From positions 99,547-163,546 of the forward strand of contig JANVYQ010000003.1 in the NCBI GenBank assembly GCA_030059675.1: 64,000 nucleotides of DNA, given 5' to 3'. Below the pieces are notes generated by a model. The model saw only the letters and a program-made list of their open reading frames with translations. It made no database searches and was not told the origin of the DNA. The stretch is from Candidatus Pelearchaeum maunauluense (lineage in GTDB: Archaea; Thermoproteota; Nitrososphaeria_A; Caldarchaeales; Caldarchaeaceae). Positions 8,926-17,932 of this stretch are shown piece after piece. Numbering within the stretch: position 1 is the stretch's first letter; every line of letters starts with the position of its first letter. The position numbers and the translations under genes are program-made.

Positions 8926-9354
8926 TTATTTCAACTGTATTAGGTAGAGCGCTGTCCCCAGATAGAAGCCAAAAACCAACAGCGCTACGCCCATGTGTGT
9001 TGTTACTAAGAGGGGGTGGAGTAGGCTGAAGATTACCTGGGCTCCTACGAAGAAGACCTGAACGGTTATCGCTACCAAGCCAGCTAGAGCCAGCTTCTTA
9101 GCAGGCTTAAGCTCCTCCTCTCTCCTACTTCTGAGCACCAGCGAGGTTGTAACGGCTAGAATAAAGCTCAGCATAGCAAACCCGCGGTGGAGAAACTCCA
9201 CCAGAATCCCGAAGCTGGTTATCTCGGGGCAGAGAGGCCAGTCTGGACAAGCCAAACCAGCACCAATCTTACTCACATACGTGCCTACGAGCATGGTGGA
9301 GTATATCACAATTACTGTAATGAATGAGAGGAGCTTCACATGCTTCGGCACCAT
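8926..9354 (-). CDS. ctaA: Half-size haem A synthase (CtaA/Cox15 family)
   Basis: Converts haem O to haem A for the oxidase. The 142 residues hold only four membrane helices, half the usual eight-helix CtaA. The GLACPDWPLC segment (33-42) with C36 and C42 is diagnostic. Conserved E53 and H56 in EFLHR and two further histidines, H113 and H120, match one haem-binding four-helix bundle. Half-size forms are known in some archaea and would have to act as homodimers. It is the first gene of the oxidase operon on the minus strand, 72 bases before the 80-residue membrane gene. Haem O synthase (CtaB) is not seen here. Confidence 0.85.
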   Translation of the reverse strand: MVPKHVKLLSFITVIVIYSTMLVGTYVSKIGAGLACPDWPLCPEITSFGILVEFLHRGFAMLSFILAVTTSLVLRSRREEELKPAKKLALAGLVAITVQVFFVGAQVIFSLLHPLLVTTHMGVALLVFGFYLGTALYLIQLK

Positions 9355-9427
9355 GTAATACCATCCTCATCCTTATTAGAGATGGGTTGGTACTTTCGCC
9401 TAATAGATTTTATTATCAATTGAACTC

Positions 9428-10321
9428 TCAGCTAAAGCTGGGCTCCACCTCCCTGGTGAAGATTTTCATGTCTTCTATGATTTTGTCAGTTTGTTTATCA
9501 CCGAAGTTAAGCACAAAATAAGAAGCTCCAGCATCCGCGTATGGTGAGAGCTGCTCTATTACTTGCTGGGGCACGCCACTCAGCATGACTCTCTTAATAC
9601 CTGTGGGGGCAATGGTCTCGCGGGGAGATTTTCCTGAAAGGTCTACCGAGAACCGTCCAGAAACTACGAACCCCCCGTGATTTGATGATTGCACCAACTT
9701 CATCCTGTCATGGAACTCGTCAAGTGGTATTCCTGAAAAGTGCCAGCCATCAGCTAGGCTTAATGCGCGTCTAACTGCTGCACGCGAATGGCCCCCTAGC
9801 CATATCGGCGGGCCATCAGGCTGTATTGGCCTGGGGTCAAATATTGCGCTCTCTATTTTGTGATATTTTCCGATGAATGTGGGGGTGCGGCTTGACCATA
9901 GAGTTTTGAGTAGTTTAAGCTGTTCGCTGAACAGATCTCCCCGGCCTCTAAATGACGCTCCTAAGTTTCTAAACTCCTCCTCAGCCCATCCTACTGCGAA
10001 GCCAGCTATTAGGCGGCCGCCGCTGAGGTTATCAAGCGTCGCAAGCTCCTTGGCAGTTATCACAGCGTTGCGCATGGGTAGTACTATTATTGAGGTTCCA
10101 AGCCTTACCTGCTGGGTTATCGCAGCAACGTAAGCGAGTGTAATGAGGGGTTCGTATATTCTGCCGTAGGGGTAGCTTAGGTTGCGGGGCATTAGTATGT
10201 GGTCGGTAACCCATATTGAGTCGTAGCCCAGCTCTTCGGCTGCTCTCGCTATTTTCCCGATGCTCTCCCTGCTGGAGTTTTTACCGAAGTTGGGTAGGCA
10301 TACGCCGAACTTAACCCTCAA
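9428..10321 (-). CDS. LLM-class flavin/F420-dependent oxidoreductase
   Basis: TIM-barrel oxidoreductase of the luciferase-like family, probably using coenzyme F420 or FMN. The 297 residues begin with the typical MRVKFGVCLPNFG strand, followed by an EELGYDSIWVTDHIL block (34-47) and the GRLIAGFAVGWAEEEFRNLG segment near 105 that is characteristic of F420-dependent members. The substrate cannot be read from sequence. It stands alone between the oxidase operon and the thiamine genes on the same strand. F420-dependent reductases are common in this archaeal group. Confidence 0.85.
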   Translation of the reverse strand: MRVKFGVCLPNFGKNSSRESIGKIARAAEELGYDSIWVTDHILMPRNLSYPYGRIYEPLITLAYVAAITQQVRLGTSIIVLPMRNAVITAKELATLDNLSGGRLIAGFAVGWAEEEFRNLGASFRGRGDLFSEQLKLLKTLWSSRTPTFIGKYHKIESAIFDPRPIQPDGPPIWLGGHSRAAVRRALSLADGWHFSGIPLDEFHDRMKLVQSSNHGGFVVSGRFSVDLSGKSPRETIAPTGIKRVMLSGVPQQVIEQLSPYADAGASYFVLNFGDKQTDKIIEDMKIFTREVEPSFS

Positions 10322-10343
10322 GGCTCATACTCACCAACGCTAT

Positions 10344-11714
10344 TCAACCTTTGCCAGACGACACCTTTTCGGCCAGTCTTAGAACCTTCCTAGCAACATC
10401 AATAGCATCGTTTCCTATAATCAGCATCATGGGCTCCTTCCCAACATCCCCGTCGTGATAAATCACGTCAGGCACGCCTCCATACGCTTTGATAGCCTCC
10501 TCAACACCCCAGGGAATCGTCATGCCCTCAACATCCTTTATCTCGGGAGGCTCTTTACGCCTGTCATAGCTTGATATGGAGTAGCCAAGCTTAATAGCGG
10601 CGTTTAGTATCTCGTCGTTTTTCTTGATGTTGATTGCGCTACGCATGGATTTGCTGTACTTCATTATTGTTAGTACGGCGCTGGCTACGTGGCGTGAAGC
10701 GCCGAAGCGAGGCTCCGATACAGCGCTGACCCTATTACCAATCTTGACAATACGCCCAGGGATTGCCGCCACATCATCATAGCCCTTGGCATCATCAATA
10801 GCCATGGCTAGGTTCATCTGAGACTCGGGGACGAGGAGATGAATGTTCGGGTCTGCCGTTATTAGTTCAAGAGCCTCCTGCATAGTAAGTAGGGTTCTAA
10901 ACCTCCTGGCGTCCTGTAAAACAGTCGCCATCGGGTTAACGGGGCCATGTCCAGAGCCTATGGCGAGGCCGTTCCTAATTGCCTGCGTGACGAATGTCTT
11001 GGCTTCTTTTACCGCCTCGCTTACGCTAAGCCCCTTGGCGAGGCCAGCGGCTATGGCCGAGGCGAAGACACAGCCAGTTCCATGTGTATTCTTCGTATCT
11101 ATGCGCGGTGCTTCAAAATAGTAGAACTTCTCCGCATGGTAAAGCACGTCAACCACATTCCTGCTCGCTAGATGGCCTCCCTTCACCACCGCGGCCCTGG
11201 CTCCTCTATCCACCAGCATCTTCGCAGCGCGCTTCTGGTCATCTAGCGTCTTTATCTTAACGCCTGTCAGCGCCTCCGCCTCGGCTGCGTTGGGCGTTAC
11301 AACGCGGGCGAGAGGTATTAGCTTGGTGAGTAAAATCTCTATAGCGTCTTCGCGAATTAGCCTGGCGCCGCTCTTAGCTACCGCTACAGGGTCAACCACT
11401 ATGGGCGCGTCTATTGATGAAAGCTCGTCTGCTACAGCCTCTATAATATCCGGGGTGTGTAGCATCCCTGTCTTAATTGCGTCAACTCCTATATCCTCAA
11501 CCACAACCCGTATCTGCTCACGTATTATCTCGGCTGGAATATCTTGTATAGCCGTAACCTTGGCTGTGTTCTGTGCTGTTATTGAGGTTATGGCGGTCAT
11601 CCCGTGAACTCCAAATGCTGCGAATGTCTTAAGGTCTGCTTGTATCCCTGCGCCGCCTCCTGAGTCTGAGCCAGCTATGGTTAGAGCGCGCGGTATTTTC
11701 AAACCCTGCACCAC
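10344..11714 (-). CDS. thiD: ThiD-ThiN fusion: HMP(-P) kinase / thiamine-phosphate synthase
   Basis: Bifunctional thiamine enzyme of 456 residues. Residues 1 to about 265 are the phosphomethylpyrimidine kinase ThiD ([16 protein letters not shown] near 14-30 and the [14 protein letters not shown] anion-hole block near 206-220). Residues about 285-450 are the archaeal ThiN domain, which replaces ThiE in coupling pyrimidine and thiazole phosphates ([13 protein letters not shown] near 339). This fusion is widespread in archaea. It is the third gene of a minus-strand run thiW, ATPase, thiD-thiN, and no thiE is present. The start at 11714 is a short distance before [15 protein letters not shown]; an internal start at KIPRAL is possible. 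Confidence 0.93.
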   Translation of the reverse strand: MVQGLKIPRALTIAGSDSGGGAGIQADLKTFAAFGVHGMTAITSITAQNTAKVTAIQDIPAEIIREQIRVVVEDIGVDAIKTGMLHTPDIIEAVADELSSIDAPIVVDPVAVAKSGARLIREDAIEILLTKLIPLARVVTPNAAEAEALTGVKIKTLDDQKRAAKMLVDRGARAAVVKGGHLASRNVVDVLYHAEKFYYFEAPRIDTKNTHGTGCVFASAIAAGLAKGLSVSEAVKEAKTFVTQAIRNGLAIGSGHGPVNPMATVLQDARRFRTLLTMQEALELITADPNIHLLVPESQMNLAMAIDDAKGYDDVAAIPGRIVKIGNRVSAVSEPRFGASRHVASAVLTIMKYSKSMRSAINIKKNDEILNAAIKLGYSISSYDRRKEPPEIKDVEGMTIPWGVEEAIKAYGGVPDVIYHDGDVGKEPMMLIIGNDAIDVARKVLRLAEKVSSGKG

Positions 11715-11750
11715 CCTTCCCGCTCACCTAATAAACCAATAGGCCGATGA

Positions 11751-12320
11751 TTAAAGCATGACAACCCTGTCCATGTGATGTTTAAGCTCTTCCACTAGAA
11801 GCTTCTCCCTAAGGCTTATTCCAGAGCCGTAGTCTTCTGCTAGGCTTGAGCCGTAGTATGCTGTGCCTATGAATGTTCGGCTGATTTTAATGATGTTTAG
11901 TAGCTCATCTAGCTCGCCTGCGTGTAGGAAGATTGTTAAGTCATTTATCGCCAGTAGTGGTCGTGGTTTTTCCATGTATTGTTTAAACAGCAGCCTGGCG
12001 TTTTCTGCGTTATGCTTAGCGTAGCGTATTACATCGTCCATGTTGCAGGCTTGTGTGCGCGGAGCGTAGACTAGGCTGGGCCTTAGGTAGGCGGCCTCGT
12101 TGGGTAGCTTGATATACTCAGTTATTGTTCCGCCTATCTTTCCCATGCGTGGAGGCGCTAGGTCTATAACAACCATGTCTCTCGCATGGCCCTCTGCCAC
12201 CAGCCGCTCTAGTAGCTCAGCCAGCGCGCGGGTTTTCCCACTACCTGCTTCGCCTATGATGAGCGTCTTTAGGCCAAGAATCTTCTCCCTATCTATTCCT
12301 GAGAAGGCCGAACCCCTCAA
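11751..12320 (-). CDS. P-loop ATPase/GTPase of unknown function inside the thiamine operon
   Basis: A 189-residue single-domain P-loop protein. Walker A GEAGSGKT lies at about residues 22-29 after a hydrophobic strand LKTLII, and a likely Walker B is the LLAIND segment near 124-129. I do not recognise the family and cannot name a substrate. The gene overlaps the 3' end of thiW by 32 bases and is followed 36 bases later by thiD-thiN, so it is translated within a thiamine operon. Energising uptake, a regulatory role or a salvage kinase are all possible; only the P-loop fold is supported. The true start may be an internal codon nearer the P-loop strand. Confidence 0.72.
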   Translation of the reverse strand: MRGSAFSGIDREKILGLKTLIIGEAGSGKTRALAELLERLVAEGHARDMVVIDLAPPRMGKIGGTITEYIKLPNEAAYLRPSLVYAPRTQACNMDDVIRYAKHNAENARLLFKQYMEKPRPLLAINDLTIFLHAGELDELLNIIKISRTFIGTAYYGSSLAEDYGSGISLREKLLVEELKHHMDRVVML

Positions 12321-12864
12321 GGCTCAGCAGCACTAGGTATCCAATTATGCTTCCTGGTATTGAGCTTGCAGCCCACCCCCAGTAGAATGTGGTGAGAGCG
12401 CCGAAGAGGCCGAGGCTCTCTATCAGTTGGGCTGATTTATGCCCTATTGCGGGCGCTACTACGAGTAGTGAGAATGTCCCTCCGATGAGAACGGTTCCCA
12501 CAGGCTCAAAGAGAGCCGCAACTAGAGCTTTTCTCCTACCTATCCACCGCCGCAGGAGGCGGTAAGCCAGGCCAACAACCACAGCCCCTGGTATCCCGCC
12601 TGGAAAAGCGAAGACGGTCCCTATACCGACTGCGTTCCTGTATATCCCGACTAGTATAGCTACCAGCGACGCCCACCAGGGACCTATCATCACACCGCCA
12701 ACCGCGTTGACGAGGTGTTGGCCTGGGAAGGCTAGGGTTCCGAAGAATGGAAAGAAGAATGTATGGGCTAGGATTATGCCCAGTCCTGTGAAGACCGTCG
12801 TGTATGCTATATTTACGGAGACGGGCTTCTTGATTTCTTTCTGGGCGCTTGCGTCTGAAGGCAT
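12289..12864 (-). CDS. thiW: ThiW-type thiamine-precursor uptake membrane protein (ECF S-component)
   Basis: Predicted substrate-binding membrane protein for a thiazole or other thiamine precursor. The 191 residues contain about five to six helices. The segment FPGQHLVNAVGGVMIGPWWA (about 47-66) and the following GIYRNAVGIGTVFAFPGG are typical of ThiW. No ECF ATPase pair or T-component is adjacent, though the next gene encodes an unusual P-loop protein. Only 48 bases separate thiW from the upstream gtrA gene and no TPP-riboswitch-like structure is visible in them. Confidence 0.85.
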   Translation of the reverse strand: MPSDASAQKEIKKPVSVNIAYTTVFTGLGIILAHTFFFPFFGTLAFPGQHLVNAVGGVMIGPWWASLVAILVGIYRNAVGIGTVFAFPGGIPGAVVVGLAYRLLRRWIGRRKALVAALFEPVGTVLIGGTFSLLVVAPAIGHKSAQLIESLGLFGALTTFYWGWAASSIPGSIIGYLVLLSLEGFGLLRNR

Positions 12865-12912
12865 GCTGTCTGGTGGGTTTTAAAGGAAAATATAACCATA
12901 GATATAAGCGGC

Positions 12913-13347
12913 TTATCGCTCAGCCCAGACCCACTTATCGCTTGTTAAGTAATTGACAAGAGTCCCAGCACCTATCGCTATGACATTAGAGAGCAGATAG
13001 TATAGGCCAGCTAGGTCGGTCAATAGGTAGAGGACTGCCAGATTGGTAATCATGCCAAGAAAACGCGAGCCATGAAACTTGAAGAGACGCACAACCCATC
13101 CATCAGATACGCGTCTATCGCCAAACGTCCATAAATCGTTCCAGTAGAAGTTGTTTATGATTGAGGCTTCTATGCTTATGACGGCCGACAGCATGTAGAA
13201 GCGCTCACCAAACACATAAGTTGTTAAAAGCCATAGAAGGCCCACATTGACGACAAGGCCTGAAAGCCCTACTCCTCCAAATCTCACCAGGCGGATTATG
13301 GGAATCTTAGCCAATATGTGATGCAGAGTATTACGCCTAGCTTTCAT
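12913..13347 (-). CDS. GtrA-family membrane protein
   Basis: A 144-residue protein with four predicted helices and the GtrA/DPMS-like pattern: LVRFGGVGLSGLVVNVGLLWLL near 20-41, NNFYWNDLWTFG near 65-76, and a closing NYLTSDKWVWAER. Family members are thought to help move lipid-linked sugars across the membrane or to assist polyprenol-phosphate glycosyltransferases. No glycosyltransferase is adjacent here; the nearest is the GT-C protein near 35 kb. It lies upstream of thiW on the same strand. Confidence 0.85.
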   Translation of the reverse strand: MKARRNTLHHILAKIPIIRLVRFGGVGLSGLVVNVGLLWLLTTYVFGERFYMLSAVISIEASIINNFYWNDLWTFGDRRVSDGWVVRLFKFHGSRFLGMITNLAVLYLLTDLAGLYYLLSNVIAIGAGTLVNYLTSDKWVWAER

Positions 13348-13408
13348 TCAACGTATCTATCTTCGTCATCTTCTAACGTGCTTAAATAATGTTTCACTAA
13401 GTCATCTA

Positions 13409-14506
13409 CTACTGGAAGAATGTTAGGCTGGTCTGCTTGGATGCGGGTTTTAGGTCAAAGAGCCTTACGCCAGCCCTACGTAGCATGAGGCTGGGCTGCT
13501 CATTTAGGAGTGCGTTAAAGAGATGTCTAACGGTATCTATCAAGAGCCGCCTATCAACTGGCTCGTTTATAGTCTTGGAGCGTGTAATCATCCGCAGGGT
13601 TGTTGATATTGCTATTATTCCAACTCCAGAGAAAGATACTCCCATACTCTCCGCTTTGTTCAAAATATCATTAATGGGATTAGATAGCTGGCGCATTATT
13701 TCTTCAACATCACGAGTGTTTTGCTTTAGGGTTATTATCCTGCTTATCTGCTTCCTCTCACGCCTCTCCGCGACCGGCTCATAATACTCGCCGCGCGCTG
13801 CCAGTTTCAAGTAGGTTGCGGTCTTCTCACCCACTAGTTGGCGGAGCTTATCCACGCTAAGCTGGGCTAGGTCTCCTATCGTCTTAACACCAAGCTCCTC
13901 CAGCTTTGTACGCAGCTTCTCGCCTACACCTGGGAGCTTCTCAACAGGTAACTCGGCTAAGAAGGAGGCTGTCTCCTCTGGCTTTACTACGCGTAGTCCA
14001 TCGGGCTTAGCTACGTCAGCAGCTATCTTGGCTACAACCTTATTACATGCTATTCCAACTGTGCATTTAAGCCCCAGCAACTCGCGTATTCTTCTCTTAA
14101 TCTCGGAACCAAGCTCCATGGCCCTAGAATAATCATAGCCAACGCGCGATGATATGTCAAGAGAAGCTTCGTCTATGCTCTCCACCTCCACGACATCGGC
14201 GAACTCGCGTAGAATCTCCATGACCTGCTCGGATATCTGGGCATACTCCTCTCGGCGCATAGGTAGGAAGACCGCATCCGTGCCCTTGAGCAGCGCTTTG
14301 GCTCGTACTATTGGTATTCCTGCCTTAACCCCGTACCTGCGGGCTATGTAGTTGGCCGAGCTTACAACACCGCTTTCCTCAGTTCTGCCTGAGTAGACGC
14401 AGACCACTACTGGTTTATCCGCTATCCCTGGGTTCTGAAGCTCCTCAATCTGGGCGAAGAAGTAGTCAAGGTCAATATGCGCTACTATCTGGTCTTTCCT
14501 CTTCAT
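13409..14506 (-). CDS. dinB: Y-family DNA polymerase IV (Dpo4/Dbh type)
   Basis: Translesion DNA polymerase. The 365 residues carry the palm motifs VAHIDLDYFFAQIEE (8-22) and ESIDEASLDIS near 103-113, which provide the catalytic acidic residues, and a helix-hairpin-helix thumb (LPGVGEKLRTKLEELGVKTIG near 183-203). The C-terminal little finger ends with SKQTSLTFFQ, a PCNA-binding PIP box (QxxLxxFF). The start overlaps the stop of the upstream Lrp-type regulator gene by four bases, implying co-expression. Confidence 0.95.
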   Translation of the reverse strand: MKRKDQIVAHIDLDYFFAQIEELQNPGIADKPVVVCVYSGRTEESGVVSSANYIARRYGVKAGIPIVRAKALLKGTDAVFLPMRREEYAQISEQVMEILREFADVVEVESIDEASLDISSRVGYDYSRAMELGSEIKRRIRELLGLKCTVGIACNKVVAKIAADVAKPDGLRVVKPEETASFLAELPVEKLPGVGEKLRTKLEELGVKTIGDLAQLSVDKLRQLVGEKTATYLKLAARGEYYEPVAERRERKQISRIITLKQNTRDVEEIMRQLSNPINDILNKAESMGVSFSGVGIIAISTTLRMITRSKTINEPVDRRLLIDTVRHLFNALLNEQPSLMLRRAGVRLFDLKPASKQTSLTFFQ

Positions 14507-14967
14507 GAGCGTTTTTTGAGCGGTATGGCGTTAGTCTCCTTAATAGTCCTGAGAACAATCCTCGTCTCAGTAGCTACCACGCCGTCCAGCTTGCCTATCT
14601 CATCCAGCAGTTTGGCCAGAGTATCCCTATCACGCGTCCTGAGCTTGACCAAGCAGTAGTAGTCTCCCGTGACGTCGTGAACCTCCTGCACCTCCTCAAG
14701 GCTAGCTAGACTCTTAAGGAGGTTGTCATACTTGCTTGGATGAGCTCTTACCGAGACGAATGCAGCCAATCCATGGCCTAGCTTCTCCTCGTTCAAAACG
14801 GCTTGAAAACGCTTTATATACCCGTTTTTAAGCAGCTTCTGGACACGCGTATAGACAGCAGCCTCGCTAATGCCCAGCTTCCTAGCCATATCCGAGTAGG
14901 AGACCCTGCCATTCTCCTGAAGCATGGCCAGTATTATCAGGTCCTTATCGTCTATGGATTGCCGCAC
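14503..14967 (-). CDS. Lrp/AsnC-family transcriptional regulator
   Basis: A 154-residue regulator with an N-terminal winged helix (about 5-60, containing NGRVSYSDMARKLGISEAAVYTR) and a C-terminal RAM domain (about 70-145) that usually senses amino acids. The start is a GTG at 14965-14967, and a TATA-like box 24-31 bases upstream suggests a leaderless transcript. It shares an operon with dinB (four-base overlap) and is divergent from the deacetylase-like gene at 15048. Regulation of DNA repair by this protein would be inference only; the effector is unknown. Confidence 0.92.
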   Translation of the reverse strand: MRQSIDDKDLIILAMLQENGRVSYSDMARKLGISEAAVYTRVQKLLKNGYIKRFQAVLNEEKLGHGLAAFVSVRAHPSKYDNLLKSLASLEEVQEVHDVTGDYYCLVKLRTRDRDTLAKLLDEIGKLDGVVATETRIVLRTIKETNAIPLKKRS

Positions 14968-14990
14968 TCCATGATAAAAGTTAGCATCGG

Positions 14991-14998
14991 TATAAAAA
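14991..14998 (-). promoter_or_regulatory. TATA box for the Lrp-dinB operon
   Basis: The minus strand reads GGTTTTTATA here, an archaeal TATA-like element centred about 27 bases before the GTG at 14967. The spacing matches a transcript that starts at or next to the start codon. Confidence 0.5.
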
Positions 14999-15047
14999 CC
15001 TGCTTATCGTTAATAAGGTCTTTTCCGTCTACTTTTTGGGAGGATAG

Positions 15048-16001
15048 GTGGTTTTGGGGGGCTTGGTTATAGTTAAAGGACCTGAGTTGCTTAGGTATAG
15101 CTTTCCAGGCAGCCATCCTCTTACGAGTTTGAGGCTTGAGCGCTTTTATGAGCGGCTTGAGCGTGAGATGGGAAACTCGCAGGCTGTGCGGTTTATCCAG
15201 CCCCGCATGGCGTCGGAGGAGGAGCTAACCCTCTTCCATACAACGCGCTATGTGGAGTATGTGAAGAAGATGTGCGAGAGGGGGTATGGGTATCTGGACT
15301 ATGGAGATACTCCAGCGTATAGGGGAGGATATGAGGCGGCGTCCTATGTTGTTGGGAGCACGCTGGAGCTGTGTAGGCTTGTTCTCAGGGGCGAGACCAA
15401 GCGCGGCTTCAACCCTATGGGAGGCCTACACCACGCGCGGCGAGACACCGCTGGAGGGTTCTGCATATTCAATGACGTGGGTGTGGCTATACACTATCTA
15501 CTAGACAAACATGGGCTCAAGCGCGTGGCCTACGTGGATATAGACGCGCATCACGGCGACGGCATATGCTATGACTTCTACAGCGATGAGCGCGTAATCT
15601 TCGCAGACATTCACCAAGACGGAAGAACACTATATCCTGGAACGGGGTTTGAGCATGAGACAGGCGAGGGAAACGCTCAAGGGCTTAAGCTTAACATACC
15701 ACTACCACCCTACGCTGGAGATGAGGAGTTTATACAGGCGTTTGGAAGGATAGAGGAGTTCTTGAACAAGCATGAGTTTGACATAATCCTCTTTCAGTGC
15801 GGTGCTGATGGGCTTATGGGAGACCCTATAACCAACCTGCAATACAGCCCCAAGGCGCATGAGCATGCCGCCAAGCGGTTGCTTGAGCTTGCGGAGCGTA
15901 AGTGTGCTGGTCGTATAATCGCGATGGGCGGCGGTGGATATAATCCTGACAACGTCGCGGCCGCTTGGATGGCTGTGGTGAAAACATTTGCAGAATACTG
16001 A
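15048..16001 (+). CDS. Histone deacetylase/acetoin-utilisation superfamily hydrolase
   Basis: Zinc amidohydrolase of the class II HDAC fold, 317 residues. The catalytic histidine pair is H128-H129 in GGLHHARRDTAGGFC. Zinc ligands are D166 and H168 in DIDAHHGDG and D254 in QCGADGLMGDP, and the GGGGYNP loop near 295 gives the transition-state tyrosine. All catalytic residues are intact. Archaeal members may deacetylate acetyl-lysine (for example on chromatin proteins such as Alba) or polyamines; the substrate is not readable. The start is a GTG preceded by GGGAGGAT; a TTG two codons later is also feasible. It overlaps the DUF99 gene by 14 bases. Confidence 0.9.
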   Translation: MVLGGLVIVKGPELLRYSFPGSHPLTSLRLERFYERLEREMGNSQAVRFIQPRMASEEELTLFHTTRYVEYVKKMCERGYGYLDYGDTPAYRGGYEAASYVVGSTLELCRLVLRGETKRGFNPMGGLHHARRDTAGGFCIFNDVGVAIHYLLDKHGLKRVAYVDIDAHHGDGICYDFYSDERVIFADIHQDGRTLYPGTGFEHETGEGNAQGLKLNIPLPPYAGDEEFIQAFGRIEEFLNKHEFDIILFQCGADGLMGDPITNLQYSPKAHEHAAKRLLELAERKCAGRIIAMGGGGYNPDNVAAAWMAVVKTFAEY

Positions 16002-16590
16002 GCATGGGAGGCCGCGGATTGGTAAGAAGGGGATTAGAGCGTTAGGCATTGCTGAGAGCTTCCATAAGAAGCTGGGAAGCAGGGCAGTTCTCGCGGCAGT
16101 AGCCATGAGGTCAGACCTAGTTGTGGATGGCATGGCGTTAGGAACATGCACGGTAGGCGGGATGGACGCGACAGACAGCATAATAACGCTATGGAAAGCG
16201 ATGGGCAGAGATGATATACAGCTAGTAATGCTCAACGGCTGCGTAATAAGCTGGTTCAACGTCATAGACCTAACGAGGCTCCACCAAGAGTTGAAGAGGC
16301 CAATAATATGCCTAACCTACGAAGAGTCTGCTGGAATAGAAAACTATTTTCGCAGATACTTCCCAGAAGACTGGGAGGAAAGGCTTAGGATACATTTGAG
16401 GAATGGTGAGCGGTGCAGCATAACACTCAAGACGGGTTTTGATGTCTTCATAAGGTCTCTAGGTATTGACGCGGATTATTCCAAGAAGGTCTTGGATAAG
16501 TTTACGCTTCATGGGAAGTATCCAGAGCCTATAAGGCTGGCTAAGATGGCTGCGCACTCGGTCTTGGAGATGCTTAGCCTAGGCGCATAG
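15988..16590 (+). CDS. DUF99 family protein (UPF0215, endonuclease V-like fold)
   Basis: A 200-residue protein of the archaeal DUF99 family, structurally related to endonuclease V but with no established activity. Diagnostic segments are GKKGIRALGIAESF near 13-26, a VDGMALGTCTVGGMDATD block near 47-64, and QLVMLNGCVISWFNVIDL near 78-95. The first ATG overlaps the upstream deacetylase-like gene by 14 bases, suggesting translational coupling. It converges with the nucleotidyltransferase gene at 16593, leaving two bases between the stops. Function remains open. Confidence 0.85.
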   Translation: MQNTEHGRPRIGKKGIRALGIAESFHKKLGSRAVLAAVAMRSDLVVDGMALGTCTVGGMDATDSIITLWKAMGRDDIQLVMLNGCVISWFNVIDLTRLHQELKRPIICLTYEESAGIENYFRRYFPEDWEERLRIHLRNGERCSITLKTGFDVFIRSLGIDADYSKKVLDKFTLHGKYPEPIRLAKMAAHSVLEMLSLGA

Positions 16591-16592
16591 TC

Positions 16593-17876
16593 TTAGAGGA
16601 GAAGCTTGCCAGCTGCTACGCCTGCTTTGGCTCTCTCTTCGCTTGTCATAGAAAAAACATGCCTTAGCATGCTCTCATACGCGGTGGTCATACCCTTCTT
16701 ACGCCTCTCCATCATCCGCCTAGCGGTTTTAATGGCCGAATCCAAGCAAAGCTCCCTGCTGCCAAATCCGATGGTCTCGCCATAGATTGTGAAGGATGGG
16801 ACATCGCGCATAACTACGCCGTACAAGTGTGAAGAGACTCCTACTCTCTTGCCGCTGAATATCAACGTACCTATAGCGGTTTTGGCGTGGTCGCCTACGA
16901 AGCAGCCCACAAACATCCTACCAGTATCAATCTCTGCATCGCCTATGCGCATCTTGATTGTGCCGTAAGTGTTCTTCAGGTCTGAGTTGATTGTCCCAGC
17001 CCCTAGATTAACCCACTCGCCAACGTATGCGTGGCCTATGTAGCCGTGGTGCCGCTTATTGGAGTATGCGTGGAAGATTGTTGCCTCTACCTCGCCCCCA
17101 ACACGGCATACATCGCCTATACTGCATCCCTCGCGTATCTGCGCTCCAAAGATGATACAGCTCCGCCCTATGAATGAGGGCCCTGAAACCCGTGAAGGCG
17201 CGTGTACATACGTCTCCCTTCCCACGTAAATCGGCCCAACGCGCGCGTCTAGTATTGTTCCAGACTCAATAAACGCGTCTCGTGCTACGTAGATGTTTCC
17301 CGCATCGCCGTATATCTTTACCCCATCATCTACATCGCCTTCCCACTCGCCGCCTTTAAACTCCTCGGCAACCAGCTTTCCGTTCATCTCAAAGAGCTCC
17401 CACGGGTATGTGAGGAGACACCCTTCATCAATCGTAAGCTTCTTACCTACTCGCTCAATTATGAGGCGGCTTACGTCGTGGCCGCTTGTTAGCGCTTTTC
17501 TCATCAGCTCATCCTCAAAACTCTCCTCGCCTAAATGTGCTGCAACTACTCTATCGTTGCTGATTACCGCTATCCCCTTCTCGCTTAGTTTTCTAAAGAT
17601 TTTATCTGGCAAGTTATTTGGAAGCAGAAGACCATTAACCAGAAGGGTTGAGTCATCTATCCTGTCAAAATTATTTACTCTATTTCCATATTTCTCTACT
17701 TGTATAGGTTTTAGATACTCGCGGCAGAATAGGAGAATGTCTCCCTCATGTTCTATCTTCTTCTCTATCTTCTGTATTATAGGGGATGTTCCTATGAAGA
17801 GCTCGTAGGTAGGTCTTGTGAGTGTTAGTGGTGAGAAGTTTGTTATTGTCTCGTCTTCAAAGATTGCAAGTCTCAT
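16593..17876 (-). CDS. GlmU-like protein: degenerate nucleotidyltransferase plus left-handed beta-helix
   Basis: A 427-residue protein of the NTP_transf_4/LbH class. Residues 1-180 resemble a sugar nucleotidyltransferase N-domain (MRLAIFEDETITNFSPLTLTRPTYEL) but lack the GxGxR nucleotide loop seen in the neighbouring gene. Residues about 190-370 form a hexapeptide-repeat helix (GPIYVGRETYVHAP, GPSFIGRSCIIFGA, and a GHAYVGEWVNLGAGTINSDL acyltransferase-like loop). It probably acts on sugar phosphates alongside the next gene. The nucleotidyl-transfer activity of the N-domain is uncertain. It is 56 bases downstream of the second nucleotidyltransferase gene on the same strand. Confidence 0.8.
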   Translation of the reverse strand: MRLAIFEDETITNFSPLTLTRPTYELFIGTSPIIQKIEKKIEHEGDILLFCREYLKPIQVEKYGNRVNNFDRIDDSTLLVNGLLLPNNLPDKIFRKLSEKGIAVISNDRVVAAHLGEESFEDELMRKALTSGHDVSRLIIERVGKKLTIDEGCLLTYPWELFEMNGKLVAEEFKGGEWEGDVDDGVKIYGDAGNIYVARDAFIESGTILDARVGPIYVGRETYVHAPSRVSGPSFIGRSCIIFGAQIREGCSIGDVCRVGGEVEATIFHAYSNKRHHGYIGHAYVGEWVNLGAGTINSDLKNTYGTIKMRIGDAEIDTGRMFVGCFVGDHAKTAIGTLIFSGKRVGVSSHLYGVVMRDVPSFTIYGETIGFGSRELCLDSAIKTARRMMERRKKGMTTAYESMLRHVFSMTSEERAKAGVAAGKLLL

Positions 17877-17932
17877 CTGTCCAGCACCCTTTATATGAGG
17901 AGGTTTGTAGGTTTTCAGCCTGTTGGCTGGAT

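Noticed and set aside
12865-12912. TPP riboswitch before thiW
   Set aside because: Only 48 bases separate thiW from gtrA and they hold no thi-box-like helices.
15702-16265. 187-codon minus-strand ORF
   Set aside because: Antisense to the end of the deacetylase-like gene and the DUF99 gene; no recognisable protein.
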